64,000 nucleotides of DNA, taken from assembly GCA_902826155.1 (NCBI GenBank), contig CADEDU010000009.1:70205-134204 (forward strand). Reading direction: 5' to 3'. The stretch comes from an uncultured beta proteobacterium (lineage in GTDB: Bacteria; Pseudomonadota; Gammaproteobacteria; Burkholderiales; SG8-39). Position numbers and translations under genes: made by a program. Below, piece by piece: positions 26,185-35,753 of this stretch (positions within the stretch are counted from its first letter, which is position 1; each line of letters starts with the position of its first letter). Under the pieces are notes generated by a model. The model did not search any database. It was not told the origin of the DNA and worked only from the letters and a program-made list of their open reading frames with translations.

Positions 26185-26256
26185 TCCATCAAAGTCTGGA
26201 CGCCCGGATGACTGCAAGTATCATCCGCGCTGTAGCCAACCCAAGGAGGGACGAGA

Positions 26257-27201
26257 ATGACAGGCGTGCGGGTAAGAAAATTCGTGTACGGCCGGCTCCA
26301 GGCCCCCGATCTGGACAAGATCGAAGAGTTCCTCACCGATTTCGGCATGGTGCGTTCCGAGCGCACCAAAACCGCGCTCTACATGCGCGGTACCGATCCG
26401 GAACCGTATCTGCATGTGACCAACCTCGGACCGGCCAAGCCGCTCGCGTTCGGTTACTACGCGCGCAGCGAAGACGACCTGAAGGCACTCGCCAAGCTGC
26501 CGGGCGCATCGGGCATCGAAAACGTCGACGAGCCTGGCGGCGGCAAACGGGTGCGCCTGAAGGATCCGTTCGGCTTCGGTATCGAGGTGCTGTTCGGCCA
26601 GCATCTGGCCGGGCCGCTCGCCGCGCCGGAATACAAGGTCAACTGGGGCGGAGACAAGACCCGTCGCACCGAACTCATGCGTCTGCCGCAGGGGCCGGCG
26701 CCGGTGAAGTGTGCCGGTCATGGCGTGCTGACGACCACCGACATCAAGACGACGCTCAAGTGGTACCGCGAAACACTCGGCTTCATTTCGTCGGATGACA
26801 TCTACGTCGGCCAGAAAGACAACCTGATCGGCTCGTTCAACCGGCTGAACAACGGCAAGGAGTACGTCGATCATCACGTGTTCTTCGCGATCCAGTCGCA
26901 GGTGAACGGGCTCAATCACCTGTCCTACGAGTCGCGTGACATCGATTCGATCTTCATCGGCCACAAGGTCATGAAAGCCAAGGGCTATCGCCACACCTGG
27001 GGCATCGGCCGCCACGTGCTCGGCAGCCAGGTGTTCGATTACTGGTACGACCCGAATAGAGTGGTGCACGAGCACTGGGCCGACAGCGACGTGATGAACG
27101 AGGAGGATGGATCCCAGCTGCTCACCCCCGAGGAAGGCCTGTTCAACCAGTGGGGTCCGGATCTGCCCGAGGAGTTCATGAAGCACACGGTGCCGTTCTG
27201 A
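26257..27201 (+). CDS. Extradiol ring-cleavage dioxygenase-like protein (VOC/glyoxalase fold)
   Basis: 314 aa with AAGGAGGG before ATG 26257. Two VOC domains are visible; the C-terminal one carries the probable Fe(II) triad H155 (CAGHGVL), H221 (LNHLSYES) and E272 (VVHEHWAD). This is the catechol 2,3-dioxygenase type of architecture. The enzyme would open a catecholic ring next to a hydroxyl. It is transcribed alone, between the arsenic cluster and the DUF349 gene, and may serve the aromatic region beginning at 30239. Substrate unknown. Confidence 0.8.
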   Translation: MTGVRVRKFVYGRLQAPDLDKIEEFLTDFGMVRSERTKTALYMRGTDPEPYLHVTNLGPAKPLAFGYYARSEDDLKALAKLPGASGIENVDEPGGGKRVRLKDPFGFGIEVLFGQHLAGPLAAPEYKVNWGGDKTRRTELMRLPQGPAPVKCAGHGVLTTTDIKTTLKWYRETLGFISSDDIYVGQKDNLIGSFNRLNNGKEYVDHHVFFAIQSQVNGLNHLSYESRDIDSIFIGHKVMKAKGYRHTWGIGRHVLGSQVFDYWYDPNRVVHEHWADSDVMNEEDGSQLLTPEEGLFNQWGPDLPEEFMKHTVPF

Positions 27202-27383
27202 TCGCGGCATTGCGGGAGCATGATCGAGCGGAACGTGCTCCCGCCTGGCACGACTCCCGTCCGGCGCGCGAAGTGTTTTGCCGCGCGCCGGTCTTGCGGC
27301 ACAATCGCCGTAGCCGCGGCTCGCGTCGATCTCGCGCGTAAGCGTCCCTTCAACTCCCGCTCTTCTCACCGATTCGATCCTTC

Positions 27384-30164
27384 GTGCTGAACAGGCTTTT
27401 CGGTTCTGCCCTGCACGAGCACGCTGATCCGCAGCAGCGGATCCTCGGAATCGCAGCGCTGCCTGCAGACTCCCCGGTGCTCGCGACACTGCTCAACGAC
27501 GATCCTTCCGCGGAAGTGCGGGCCGCAGCCGCGGCGCGCTGCGAGGACTTGACGTTGCTGCGCCACGCCCTCAACGCCCAGCCCGATCCCCAGGTGCAGG
27601 CGAGCATCCACGAATCGCTCGGCCGAATCCTCGCAGGCACGTCGGACGAACCGCTCGTGCGCACGATGCTCGGCGCCGCCGAGTGTTCCGATGCGGTCCG
27701 GGCCAAGGTCGCCTTCCTCGCCAGTGACGAGGTGCGGCGCCAACTTGCGCTCGAATCGATCCGCGACGAGAACGTGCTGGTGGACATCGCGCTCGAAGCC
27801 CCGCATGCCCCGCTCCGACTGGCCGCCGCCGAACGCGTTCACGAACCGGCGGCGCTGTCGCGGCTCGCCGACGGCGCGCGCGACAAGGACCGAGGCGTGG
27901 CGCGCCTGGCGCGGCAGCGGCTCGACACGATCGAGCATGGGCAGCAGCAACGCACGACGGCCGACGAAATTCTTGCGCAGGCGGCAGCTCTGGTCGATCA
28001 GCCCGGACCGATCGTCAGTTCGGCAGTCGAGCTGGAACGGCGCTGGAGCGCGCTCGGGCTGGCCGACGATCCCGAGCGGCAGGCGCACTGGCTTGCGATC
28101 GGCGCACAGCTGCAGCAGCGGTTCGACCGCGAGGCCGAGGCGCAGCGCACCCAGCAGCGATTCGAGCAGCAGTTGAGCGAGTGGTCGCAGGCGCTGCAGT
28201 CCGAGCCGTCGACCTATGCGCTGGGCGGACTGCGCGATCAGTTCAACACGCTGCGTGCGCACGCAGTCGAAACCGACAACCGTACGGCGCTCGAGCGGCT
28301 GCAGGAGGCCGAAAGCCAGCTTACTCGATGGGAACAGGCCGCGCCGGGCCTGGCGGTGGCCGAAACGCTGGTCAAGGAGGCCGAGGCGATCGCCGCCGAC
28401 GCATCGATCGACGATGCGCAGTTGCCCTCGCGCTGGCAGGCGCTCGATGCCACGGCCCGAACGCCCGCGCTCACGCAACGGTTCGAGGCAGCGTTGCAGG
28501 TGATCGAGCAACGGCGCCAGACTTTCATCCGCGCCACCGAACAGCAGCACGGCGTCGCTCGCCAGCAGTTGCACAACCACCTGCACCAGGCCGAGCAGGC
28601 GCTAACGGCCGGGCAACTGCAGGAGGCACGTGCCGCCGCAGACAGCGTACGTGCGCTGCGCGCGCACGCGGGGCAGCTTCCCAAGCCCACGATCCAACGG
28701 CTCGGGCGTGTCATGCAGCAGTTGGGCGAACTCGAGCGCTGGCAGAAATTCGGTCAGCAGTCGGCGCGGGTGCAGTTGTGCGAGCGTGCCGAGGCTCTCG
28801 CGACCCAGACGCTCACACCGGCTGCCGTCGCGCGTGAAGTGCAGCAACTGCGCGCGGAGTGGAAGAAGCTCGATGAACAGCAGGATGGCGTGCCGAAGGC
28901 GTTGTGGCAGCGCTTTGATGGCGCCTGCGAGAAAGCCTACGCGCCGGCGGCACGCCATTTCGCCGAACAGTCCGCGCGCTACAAGGCCGCAGCCAAGCAG
29001 CGTGAGGATTTTCTGGCGATCGCCGAGGTCCATGCGCCTACCTTGCTCACCGAGTCGCCCGACTGGCGCGCGATCGAGCGCTGGATCCATGAGACCGAGA
29101 ACAACTGGCGCAACCCCACGCTCGGCAGCGTGCAGGAAAGCGCCTGGAAGAAGCTCGACGCGCGACTGAAACAGGTACTGGCGCCGTTGCGCGAGCGTTT
29201 GTCGGCGGTGCGCCAGCAGGCCAAGGCCGAGCGGCAACAGCTGATCGACGAAGCGAAGGCGCTGGCCGCCAAGTCGCACGACCGCGAGACGCCGTCGCAG
29301 GTGAAGGCTTTGCAGGCGCGGTGGCAGGCACACGCCAAGTCGATGACCTTGCAGCAGCGCGACGAGCGTGTTCTGTGGGAGAACTTCCGTGCCGCCTGCG
29401 ACGCCGTGTTCGAATCGCGCAAGAAGTCGCGTGACGAGGCCGATGAGCGCAAGCACTCCCAGCGCCAGGTGTTCGAGGCGCTGTGCGAGCAATTGGAAGC
29501 GCTCGTGGCGGCGGGCGGCACCGATGAGGCGCAATTTCGCCGCTCGCAACGCGAGTTGCAGGACGCATGGGCCAAGGCCGCCAAGGAGAGCGGTCCCGTG
29601 CCGGGTGGACTCGAAGGCCGCTTTCGCGCCGCGCGCGGCAAAATTGACGATGCATTGCGTGCCCGCAAGCGCGAGCAGCAGACGGCCGTCTGGCGTGCGC
29701 TGCTCGACAAGGAGCACCTGTGCGAAGAGCTCGATCGGGCGGCGCGCGACGGCGGGTCGGTCGATGCCGAATCGTTCCAGTCGCGATGGGATGCGCTGCC
29801 TGCACTCACCGCGGCGTGGGAGCAGAAGCTCGTGGCACGCCGCAACGCCGCGCAGCACGCGCTGACTGACGCCGCGGCGCGGACGAAGCTGATCGCGCAG
29901 ATCGAATCGGGCAGTGCGGCGCGGCGCGATGCATTGCTGCAGCTGGAGCTGATGCTGAGCATCGACAGCCCGGCCGATCTGCAGCAGGAACGCCGCGCAC
30001 TGCAGCTCAAGCAACTGCGCGATCGCTTCAAGCGCGACGATTCCGGTAGCCGTGGCGCCGCCGATCAGATCCTGGTGGATTGGTGCGCGCGTGCCGGCGT
30101 GGCCGATGAGCGCGACCCCGCGCGCTGTGAGCGGATCGCCACGGCGATCGAGCGGCGGCGCTGA
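27384..30164 (+). CDS. Large DUF349-repeat protein
   Basis: 926 aa from GTG 27384 (no clear ribosome site; 182 bp of non-coding sequence precede it). The first roughly 200 residues look like HEAT-type helical repeats (Ala-rich, pattern VRAKVAFLASDEVRRQLAL). The rest is a long helical, Gln/Glu/Arg-rich region with several DUF349-type units of the WKKLDEQQDGVPKALWQRF kind. It is cytosolic, without catalytic motifs. DUF349 proteins are conserved in beta- and gammaproteobacteria, but their role is not settled. It is monocistronic and convergent with the CoA-transferase gene. Confidence 0.82.
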   Translation: MLNRLFGSALHEHADPQQRILGIAALPADSPVLATLLNDDPSAEVRAAAAARCEDLTLLRHALNAQPDPQVQASIHESLGRILAGTSDEPLVRTMLGAAECSDAVRAKVAFLASDEVRRQLALESIRDENVLVDIALEAPHAPLRLAAAERVHEPAALSRLADGARDKDRGVARLARQRLDTIEHGQQQRTTADEILAQAAALVDQPGPIVSSAVELERRWSALGLADDPERQAHWLAIGAQLQQRFDREAEAQRTQQRFEQQLSEWSQALQSEPSTYALGGLRDQFNTLRAHAVETDNRTALERLQEAESQLTRWEQAAPGLAVAETLVKEAEAIAADASIDDAQLPSRWQALDATARTPALTQRFEAALQVIEQRRQTFIRATEQQHGVARQQLHNHLHQAEQALTAGQLQEARAAADSVRALRAHAGQLPKPTIQRLGRVMQQLGELERWQKFGQQSARVQLCERAEALATQTLTPAAVAREVQQLRAEWKKLDEQQDGVPKALWQRFDGACEKAYAPAARHFAEQSARYKAAAKQREDFLAIAEVHAPTLLTESPDWRAIERWIHETENNWRNPTLGSVQESAWKKLDARLKQVLAPLRERLSAVRQQAKAERQQLIDEAKALAAKSHDRETPSQVKALQARWQAHAKSMTLQQRDERVLWENFRAACDAVFESRKKSRDEADERKHSQRQVFEALCEQLEALVAAGGTDEAQFRRSQRELQDAWAKAAKESGPVPGGLEGRFRAARGKIDDALRARKREQQTAVWRALLDKEHLCEELDRAARDGGSVDAESFQSRWDALPALTAAWEQKLVARRNAAQHALTDAAARTKLIAQIESGSAARRDALLQLELMLSIDSPADLQQERRALQLKQLRDRFKRDDSGSRGAADQILVDWCARAGVADERDPARCERIATAIERRR

Positions 30165-30238
30165 GCCGGCCGGCGATGCCTTAATTCGGCTTCACGCCGG
30201 CGATACGCCTATCGGGCGCGGCCCGCACCGCGCACCTG

Positions 30239-31414
30239 TCACACCACGCCCAGCGCCTTGAGCCGCGCGATCTCTGTCGCGGCGATGCCGAGCTGAGCAA
30301 GTACCTCCGCGGTGTGCTCGCCGTAAGTGGGCGCCGCGCGTTGTGTCGGTCCGCGACGCTGGTCGATGCGCACCGGCCGGTGAATCGATTTCTGCTCGCC
30401 GTGCTGCGGGTGATTGATGGCGTAGAACGTCTGCAGATGCTCCACCTGCGGGTCGCTGGCCACTTCGCTTATCGCATTCACCGGCGCGAACGGCACGTCG
30501 GCATCGGCCAGTCGCGCCATCCATTCGGCCCGCGCGCGGGTGCGAAATACCTGCGCCAGTTCCTCGCGCAGGACCAGGTAGTGCGTCATGCGATCGGGAC
30601 GGGTCTTGTAGCGCGGATCGTCGGCCCACTGCGGAAGCTCGATCGCTCGCAGCAGCCCTTCCCAGAACTTCGGCTGCGACGAGAGATGGATCGCGACCAG
30701 CTTGTCGTCGGCGCAGGCAAACACGAATGATTGCGACGATTCGGTGCGCGAGTAGGGACCCTGCTTCAATCCGAGTTGATGCCAGTTGGCGAACGGATCG
30801 GGAATGAATGCGATGGCCGCCTCGAGCATGTTGACCTCGACGCGGCGGCCCTTGCCCGATCGGGCCCGCTCGATCAGCGCGCCGAGAATGCCGTAGCAGC
30901 AGTACATGCCCGAGACGTTATCGACGATGGTGGGGCCGCGCATGTCGGCGTGGTCCTTGTCGAAGAACAGGCTGCCCATGCCCGACAGCGCCACGCCCAC
31001 CGAATCGAACGCCGGCCGCTCGACGTACGGGCCGTCGCCACCGAAGCCGGTGATCGAGGCGTGGATCAGGCGTGGATTGGCGCGCTCGAGCGTGGCGGCA
31101 TCCAGACCCAGGCGCGGCAGCACGTCGGGGCGAAAGTTCTCGAGCAGCACGTCGGCCTGCTCGATCAGGCGAAGCGCCAGCTGCCTGCCTTCGGCCGTCC
31201 GCAGATTCAGCGTCATGCTGCGCTTGTTGCGGTTGTACGCGGTGAAGTGCGGGCTGTACGCGCCGCCGCGGAATGCGCGGAAGGGATCGCCGCCGTCGGG
31301 ATTCTCGATCTTGATCACGTCGGCGCCCAGATCGGCCAGCATCATTCCGGCCAGTGGCGCGGTGATGATCTGCCCGAGTTCGAGCACGCGCACCCCGTTC
31401 AGTACCGTCTCCAT
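30239..31414 (-). CDS. Type III (CaiB/BaiF) CoA-transferase
   Basis: 391 aa, full length. The N terminus LNGVRVLELGQIITAPLAG is typical of the family, and the catalytic Asp is D165 in PTIVDNVSGMY. It moves CoA from a donor thioester to a carboxylic acid through an Asp-CoA thioester. The gene overlaps the upstream Bug gene by one base, so uptake and activation of the same acid are likely coupled. It could start hydroxycinnamate or another acid on the route used by the acyl-CoA dehydrogenase and hydratase/lyase-like genes upstream. Confidence 0.9.
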   Translation of the reverse strand: METVLNGVRVLELGQIITAPLAGMMLADLGADVIKIENPDGGDPFRAFRGGAYSPHFTAYNRNKRSMTLNLRTAEGRQLALRLIEQADVLLENFRPDVLPRLGLDAATLERANPRLIHASITGFGGDGPYVERPAFDSVGVALSGMGSLFFDKDHADMRGPTIVDNVSGMYCCYGILGALIERARSGKGRRVEVNMLEAAIAFIPDPFANWHQLGLKQGPYSRTESSQSFVFACADDKLVAIHLSSQPKFWEGLLRAIELPQWADDPRYKTRPDRMTHYLVLREELAQVFRTRARAEWMARLADADVPFAPVNAISEVASDPQVEHLQTFYAINHPQHGEQKSIHRPVRIDQRRGPTQRAAPTYGEHTAEVLAQLGIAATEIARLKALGVV

Positions 31415-32379
31415 CAGTCCACCTTCGCGCCCGAGGCCTTGATCAGTTTGCCGTAGCGCTCGAGTTGCCGGCTGATCGATTGCGCGAACTGCGCCGATGA
31501 GCCCGCGATCACCTCCAGGCCGAAGTCGGGCAGCTTGCCGGCGATGTCGGGGGTTTTGATCGCCTTCGCTACTTCTTCATTGAGCCGTCGCACCGTGTCG
31601 GCCGGCGTTGCGACTGGCACCAGCAGGCCGATGGTCACGTCGAGGCCGGTCACGCCGGCGTCGGCCATGCTCGGCACTTCGGGCATGCGCGACCAGCGCA
31701 CCGAGTTGATGGTCGAGACCGGTCGTGCCTTGCCGGCCTTGAAATGCCCCATCAACGCGCCCGGCCCGGATGCCACCACCGTCACGTCGCCGGTGAGCAT
31801 GGCGGGCACCGATTGCGCGACACCTTTGAACGGCACGTGCACGAACTTGCCGCCGAGCTCGAGGCGCACCAGCTCCATCGACAGATGATGCGGCGTGCCG
31901 CTGCCCGATGATCCGTACGTGACCCCGTCGGGTTTGTTCTTGGCCAACTCGACCAGTTCGCGCAGATTGTTCGCCGGCACGCTGCTGTTGACGGCCAGCA
32001 GGATGATCGACGTCGCCAGTTCGATCACGGGAGCGAAGTCGCGTTGCGGGTCGTAGGGCAGGTTGGCGCGCAGATGCGGATTGCTGGCGAAGTGCGCCGA
32101 GTCGGCCACGAACAGCGAGGTGCCGTCCGCAGGAGACTTGAGCACGTTGTCGGCGGCGATCAGGCCGGTGGCGCCCGGTCGGTTGTCGACCACCACCGGC
32201 TGACCGAGGCTCTCCGAGAGCTTCGGTGCCAGCATGCGCGCGAGGATGTCGGGGCTGCCGCCGGTGCCGAATGGAATGACGAGGCGGATGGGTTTGCCGC
32301 CGGCGATCGGCTGCGCGCGAACGGTGTTGGAAGCAACAGTTACCGAGCAGAGCAGGGTTACGAGCAGAATGGCTTTCAT
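31414..32379 (-). CDS. Bug/TctC-family periplasmic binding protein
   Basis: 321 aa; the ATG at 32379 follows an unusually strong ribosome site GGAGGTGAT. The signal peptide ends near VRA-Q. Motifs include IRLVIPFGTGGSPD, NRPGATGLIA and HVPFKGVAQ. It sits between the acyl-CoA dehydrogenase and CoA-transferase genes on the same strand, so its ligand is probably the acid that the CoA-transferase activates. Confidence 0.9.
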   Translation of the reverse strand: MKAILLVTLLCSVTVASNTVRAQPIAGGKPIRLVIPFGTGGSPDILARMLAPKLSESLGQPVVVDNRPGATGLIAADNVLKSPADGTSLFVADSAHFASNPHLRANLPYDPQRDFAPVIELATSIILLAVNSSVPANNLRELVELAKNKPDGVTYGSSGSGTPHHLSMELVRLELGGKFVHVPFKGVAQSVPAMLTGDVTVVASGPGALMGHFKAGKARPVSTINSVRWSRMPEVPSMADAGVTGLDVTIGLLVPVATPADTVRRLNEEVAKAIKTPDIAGKLPDFGLEVIAGSSAQFAQSISRQLERYGKLIKASGAKVD

Positions 32380-32406
32380 GGAATCACCTCCGCGAGAGCA
32401 CCGATG

Positions 32407-33561
32407 TCAATGCGCGAGCTTCAACCCCATCAGTCCCGCGATCAGATTGCGCTGCATCTGCGACGTACCGGCACCGATGGTTGCGCTGCGCGCATCGCGG
32501 AAATGCCGCTGCATGTCGAACTCCATGTTGTAGCCGTACGCGCCGAAGATCTGCATGCCCATGTTGGCGAGCTTGGCGTAGGTCTCCGAGCCGAACAGCT
32601 TGGCCATCGAGATCTCCTTGAGTGCGTCCTTGCCTTGTGAGAGCAGCCATGCCGCGCGCCATGTCAGCATGCGCGCCGCCTCCAGTTCGGTTTGCATATC
32701 GGCGAGCATGTGCGCGATCACCTGGTTGGAGCCGATCGGCCGGCCGAACTGCTTGCGATCCTTGGCGTACTGCAGCGCCATATCGACGATCGCCTGCATC
32801 GCGCCGATGTAGCCCGAGGTGGAAGTGATGCGCTCGACCTGCAGACCGGCCAGCACCACCTGCCAGCCGTTGTTCTCGCCACCGATGAGACGATCGTCGC
32901 CGACGCGCACATCGTTCCAGAAGATCTCGTAGGTGCCGGTGCAGCGCCGGCCGAGCATGTCCATCTTGCGCAGTTCCACGCCGGGCGCGTCGTTGTCGAC
33001 CAGGAATAGCGACATGCCTTGCCGGTAATGGGCTTTGGTGTCGGTCTTGACGTAGACGTTGATGACGTTGTTGGTGGCACCCGCGCCCGTGGCCCAGATC
33101 TTCTGGCCGCTGATGATCCATGCATTGCCGTCGCGGCGCGCGGTGGTGCGCATTGCGCCGATGTCCGAACCGGCGTCGGGTTCCGACATCGATACCGAAA
33201 ACTTCTTCTCGCCCGACAGGACCTTCGGGATCCAGTGGCGTTTCTGCTCTTCGCTGCCTTTGCGCAGGATGTTCAGACCGCAGAACACCGGGCCGCCGAA
33301 CGCGGTAAACAGATCGAAGCTCTTGTACGAGAGTTCTTCGGCGATGATCACCAGATCGATCACGCTGCCGCCCAGTCCGCCGTACTCCTCCGGAAACGGC
33401 ATCTTGAACAGCCCCATCGACACCCATTCGCGATAAAGCTCTTCGGGGAACGCCTGCTCCTTGTCGAGCTTGCGGATGTATTCGGGTGTTGCCATCCGCT
33501 CCATCATGCGATGCACCGTGTCGCGCAGCATGCGCTGCTCTTCGCTGAACTCGAAGTCCAT
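32407..33561 (-). CDS. Acyl-CoA dehydrogenase
   Basis: 384 aa with normal family architecture (SMSEPDAGSDIGAMRT flavin loop, WIISGQKIWATGAG, C-terminal RDAR segment). The usual C-terminal catalytic Glu position reads Ala (IGAGTSQMQ). Instead E243 in GLQVERITSTSG lies where isovaleryl-CoA dehydrogenase-type enzymes carry their base. It therefore probably oxidises branched or aryl-substituted acyl-CoA rather than straight-chain fatty acyl-CoA (inference). It oxidises C2-C3 bonds with an electron-transfer flavoprotein acceptor. It lies 107 bp downstream of the hydratase/lyase-like gene. Confidence 0.9.
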   Translation of the reverse strand: MDFEFSEEQRMLRDTVHRMMERMATPEYIRKLDKEQAFPEELYREWVSMGLFKMPFPEEYGGLGGSVIDLVIIAEELSYKSFDLFTAFGGPVFCGLNILRKGSEEQKRHWIPKVLSGEKKFSVSMSEPDAGSDIGAMRTTARRDGNAWIISGQKIWATGAGATNNVINVYVKTDTKAHYRQGMSLFLVDNDAPGVELRKMDMLGRRCTGTYEIFWNDVRVGDDRLIGGENNGWQVVLAGLQVERITSTSGYIGAMQAIVDMALQYAKDRKQFGRPIGSNQVIAHMLADMQTELEAARMLTWRAAWLLSQGKDALKEISMAKLFGSETYAKLANMGMQIFGAYGYNMEFDMQRHFRDARSATIGAGTSQMQRNLIAGLMGLKLAH

Positions 33562-33668
33562 GCCAATCTCCTCCGGTGGATGGTGTCGCGGCCGGTTCTC
33601 TCATGGCACGACCGCGGCGTGCGCTGCGTATTCCGTCAGTGCCTATCGGGCGCGTCTATCGTCCGCGT

Positions 33669-34487
33669 CTACCGTTTGTGGGATTGCAGTCCGGGTTTGT
33701 ACTCGCCCTTGACGAAGTCCTTCACGCCTTCTTCGAGCCAGGCACCGCCTTGATTGACGAATACCTCTTTCTCCTTCGCCGCGGCGTAGCTCACCGCTGC
33801 ATCCCAAGGCATTTCCAGCGAGTAGTAGTAGGCGTCCTTGCAGGCGCGCAGCGCGGCCGGATCCTTGTCGGCCATCTCCGCGGCGAGCTTCATCGTCTCG
33901 GCTTCCAGGTTGGCAAGCGGCACCGAGAAATTCACCCAGCCCATCTGCGCGGCCTGTTTGCCGTTGAAGCGCCGCCCGGTCATGGCATAAAGCAGGGCAT
34001 CGCGCGGACGCATCATGCGGGCGAGCGACTTGGACACGACGCCACCGGGAAACATGCGGAAGTTGATCTCCGACAGACCGAACTCCGCTTCATCGGCGGC
34101 CACCGCGAGGTCGCAACCTTCGACGATCGAGAACGCACCGCCGAAGCACCAGCCGTTGATCATCGCGATCACCGGCTTGGGAAACTGCCGCAGCGTGCGG
34201 CCGCGCCATTCGGTGGCGATGCGAAAGATCCGGTCGTACTCGGCCTTGTTGTCCTTGAGCTCGTGGAAGAACTCCTTCAGATCCATGCCGGCGCAGAACG
34301 CGTTGCCGGCCCCGGTGATGACCAGCACGGTGCAGTCGTCGCGATAGCGCAGATCCTCCAGTGCCTGCGCGACATCGATATGCAGCTGCGGGCTCATCGC
34401 GTTCTTCTTCTCGGGACGGTTGAGCAGCAGCCTGGCGACCCGATTGGCGATGGTGACCTGTACGGTCTTGTAGGCGAGGTTCGTCAC
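33669..34487 (-). CDS. Enoyl-CoA hydratase family, feruloyl-CoA (hydroxycinnamoyl-CoA) hydratase/lyase-like
   Basis: 272 aa from GTG 34487, chosen because AAGGAGG lies just upstream. Similarity in my memory of HCHL/Fcs-Ech proteins is strong: LNRPEKKNAMSP, AGMDLKE, NGWCFGG, ADEAEFGLSEIN and the C-terminal PGLQSHKR. E140 in LSEINF corresponds to the catalytic Glu. Position 73 is Phe in MDLKEFF, where the classical enzyme has a Tyr thought to help bind the phenolic end, so substrate preference may differ. HCHL converts feruloyl- or coumaroyl-CoA to the benzaldehyde plus acetyl-CoA. The ALDH at 35754 could oxidise the aldehyde. Confidence 0.82.
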   Translation of the reverse strand: MTNLAYKTVQVTIANRVARLLLNRPEKKNAMSPQLHIDVAQALEDLRYRDDCTVLVITGAGNAFCAGMDLKEFFHELKDNKAEYDRIFRIATEWRGRTLRQFPKPVIAMINGWCFGGAFSIVEGCDLAVAADEAEFGLSEINFRMFPGGVVSKSLARMMRPRDALLYAMTGRRFNGKQAAQMGWVNFSVPLANLEAETMKLAAEMADKDPAALRACKDAYYYSLEMPWDAAVSYAAAKEKEVFVNQGGAWLEEGVKDFVKGEYKPGLQSHKR

Positions 34488-34748
34488 GGTGGCCTCCTTG
34501 GGCGATGAGCGGTGGGCGAGGGGATGAGTTGTATGGCGGCACGCCAATGCCCGATTGATTCTACGCGCGCCCTCGTCGGCAACCGCCACCAGCGAAGGGG
34601 TGAGGCCAGGCACCATCGAGACTCGCGTTATGCTGCGCACCGTAGAACAAAGCTTGATCCGAGGATCCCCCCGACTTCGTTGTGCAACGCGATGCCTTCG
34701 GCACTCGTTGGTGCGGGACAGGTCGATTCACATCAAAGGACGAAGCAA

Positions 34749-35738
34749 GTGAACATTTCCCGTCGCGCGGCACTGGCGTTGTCGACCGCCCTGGCTTGTG
34801 GGCTCGTCGGTATCGCACCTGGCGTTCAAGCGCAGAGCTTTCCCAATCGACCCGTGCGATTGATCGTGCCGTACCCGGCCGGTGGTCCGATCGATGTGTT
34901 CGCGCGCGCGCTCGGCCAGCGTCTCACCGAGACGTGGGGCCAGACGGTCGTCGTGGAGAATCGCTCCGGAGCCAACGAGATGATCGCGGCGGAGCACGTC
35001 GTCAAATCACCTGCCGATGGCTACACGATGCTGGTGGCGTCCGAAGCCTCGTTCTCGCTCAACCAGCATCTGTACAGCAAGATCCCGTACGACCCGGTGA
35101 AGGATCTCGCGCCGATCACGCGCGCCATTGCGGTGAGCTTTGCGATCGCCGTGGGCAATCACGTGCAGGCCAACACGCTGGCCGAGTTTCTCGATCTGGC
35201 GCGCAAGAATCCGGGCAAGGTGACGTATGGGTCGGGCGGCATCGGCGGCGCGCAGCATCTGGCCGCGGCCTGGCTCGCCAGCATCGCGGGCGTGAACATG
35301 CATCACGTGCCGTACAAGGGGCTGGCGCCGGCGGTACAGGACATCATGGGCGGGCAGATCGATTCGGTGTTCGGCGCGCTTTCGGTGATTCAGCCGCTGG
35401 TGGCATCGGGCAAGCTCAGGGCGTTCGCGGTGGCCGGATCGAATCGCGCCAAGTCGCTGCCCCAGGTGCCGACGTTCGCCGAAGCCGGCATCAAGGACTA
35501 CAACGTCGGTTTCTACATCGGCATCGCCGGGCCGGCGCGCATTCCCGCGCCCATCATCGAGAAGATTTCCGCCGACATGCGTGCGGTGGTGCGCAACGCC
35601 GACTTCCGCGCGAAGAATGTCGACCCGTACGCGATGGACGTGGTCGCCGAGACCCCGGCCGAGTTCGCCGCATTTCTGGTGAAAGACCGCGAGCACCAGG
35701 CGCGCCTGGTAAAGATCTCCGGGGCGAAACTCGACTGA
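34749..35738 (+). CDS. Bug/TctC-family periplasmic binding protein
   Basis: 329 aa from GTG 34749 with AAAGGA 8 nt upstream. The signal peptide ends VQA-Q. Motifs include RLIVPYPAGGPID, NRSGANEMIA, HVPYKGLAP and IGIAGPARIP. It is encoded divergently from the hydratase/lyase-like gene and convergently with the aldehyde dehydrogenase (15-bp gap), so it probably takes up a phenylpropanoid-type acid for this cluster. Confidence 0.9.
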   Translation: MNISRRAALALSTALACGLVGIAPGVQAQSFPNRPVRLIVPYPAGGPIDVFARALGQRLTETWGQTVVVENRSGANEMIAAEHVVKSPADGYTMLVASEASFSLNQHLYSKIPYDPVKDLAPITRAIAVSFAIAVGNHVQANTLAEFLDLARKNPGKVTYGSGGIGGAQHLAAAWLASIAGVNMHHVPYKGLAPAVQDIMGGQIDSVFGALSVIQPLVASGKLRAFAVAGSNRAKSLPQVPTFAEAGIKDYNVGFYIGIAGPARIPAPIIEKISADMRAVVRNADFRAKNVDPYAMDVVAETPAEFAAFLVKDREHQARLVKISGAKLD

Positions 35739-35753
35739 ACGTTCCGCGCAGAC

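Larger units (their letters stand above)
25829..26256. other. Intergenic region, 428 bp, between divergent arsR and dioxygenase genes
   Basis: No coding frame I would accept; several overlapping open frames have no family resemblance or ribosome sites. The arsR side has the TCAATTGA palindrome, and the dioxygenase side has a strong interrupted hairpin (26157-26184). The AAGGAGGG ribosome site of the dioxygenase lies at the right edge. Confidence 0.6.

Noticed and set aside
25829..26256. A small gene in the arsR/dioxygenase gap
   Set aside because: Open frames such as 25884-26369 (minus) and 25846-26211 (plus) have Arg/Ser-biased composition and no plausible start signals.
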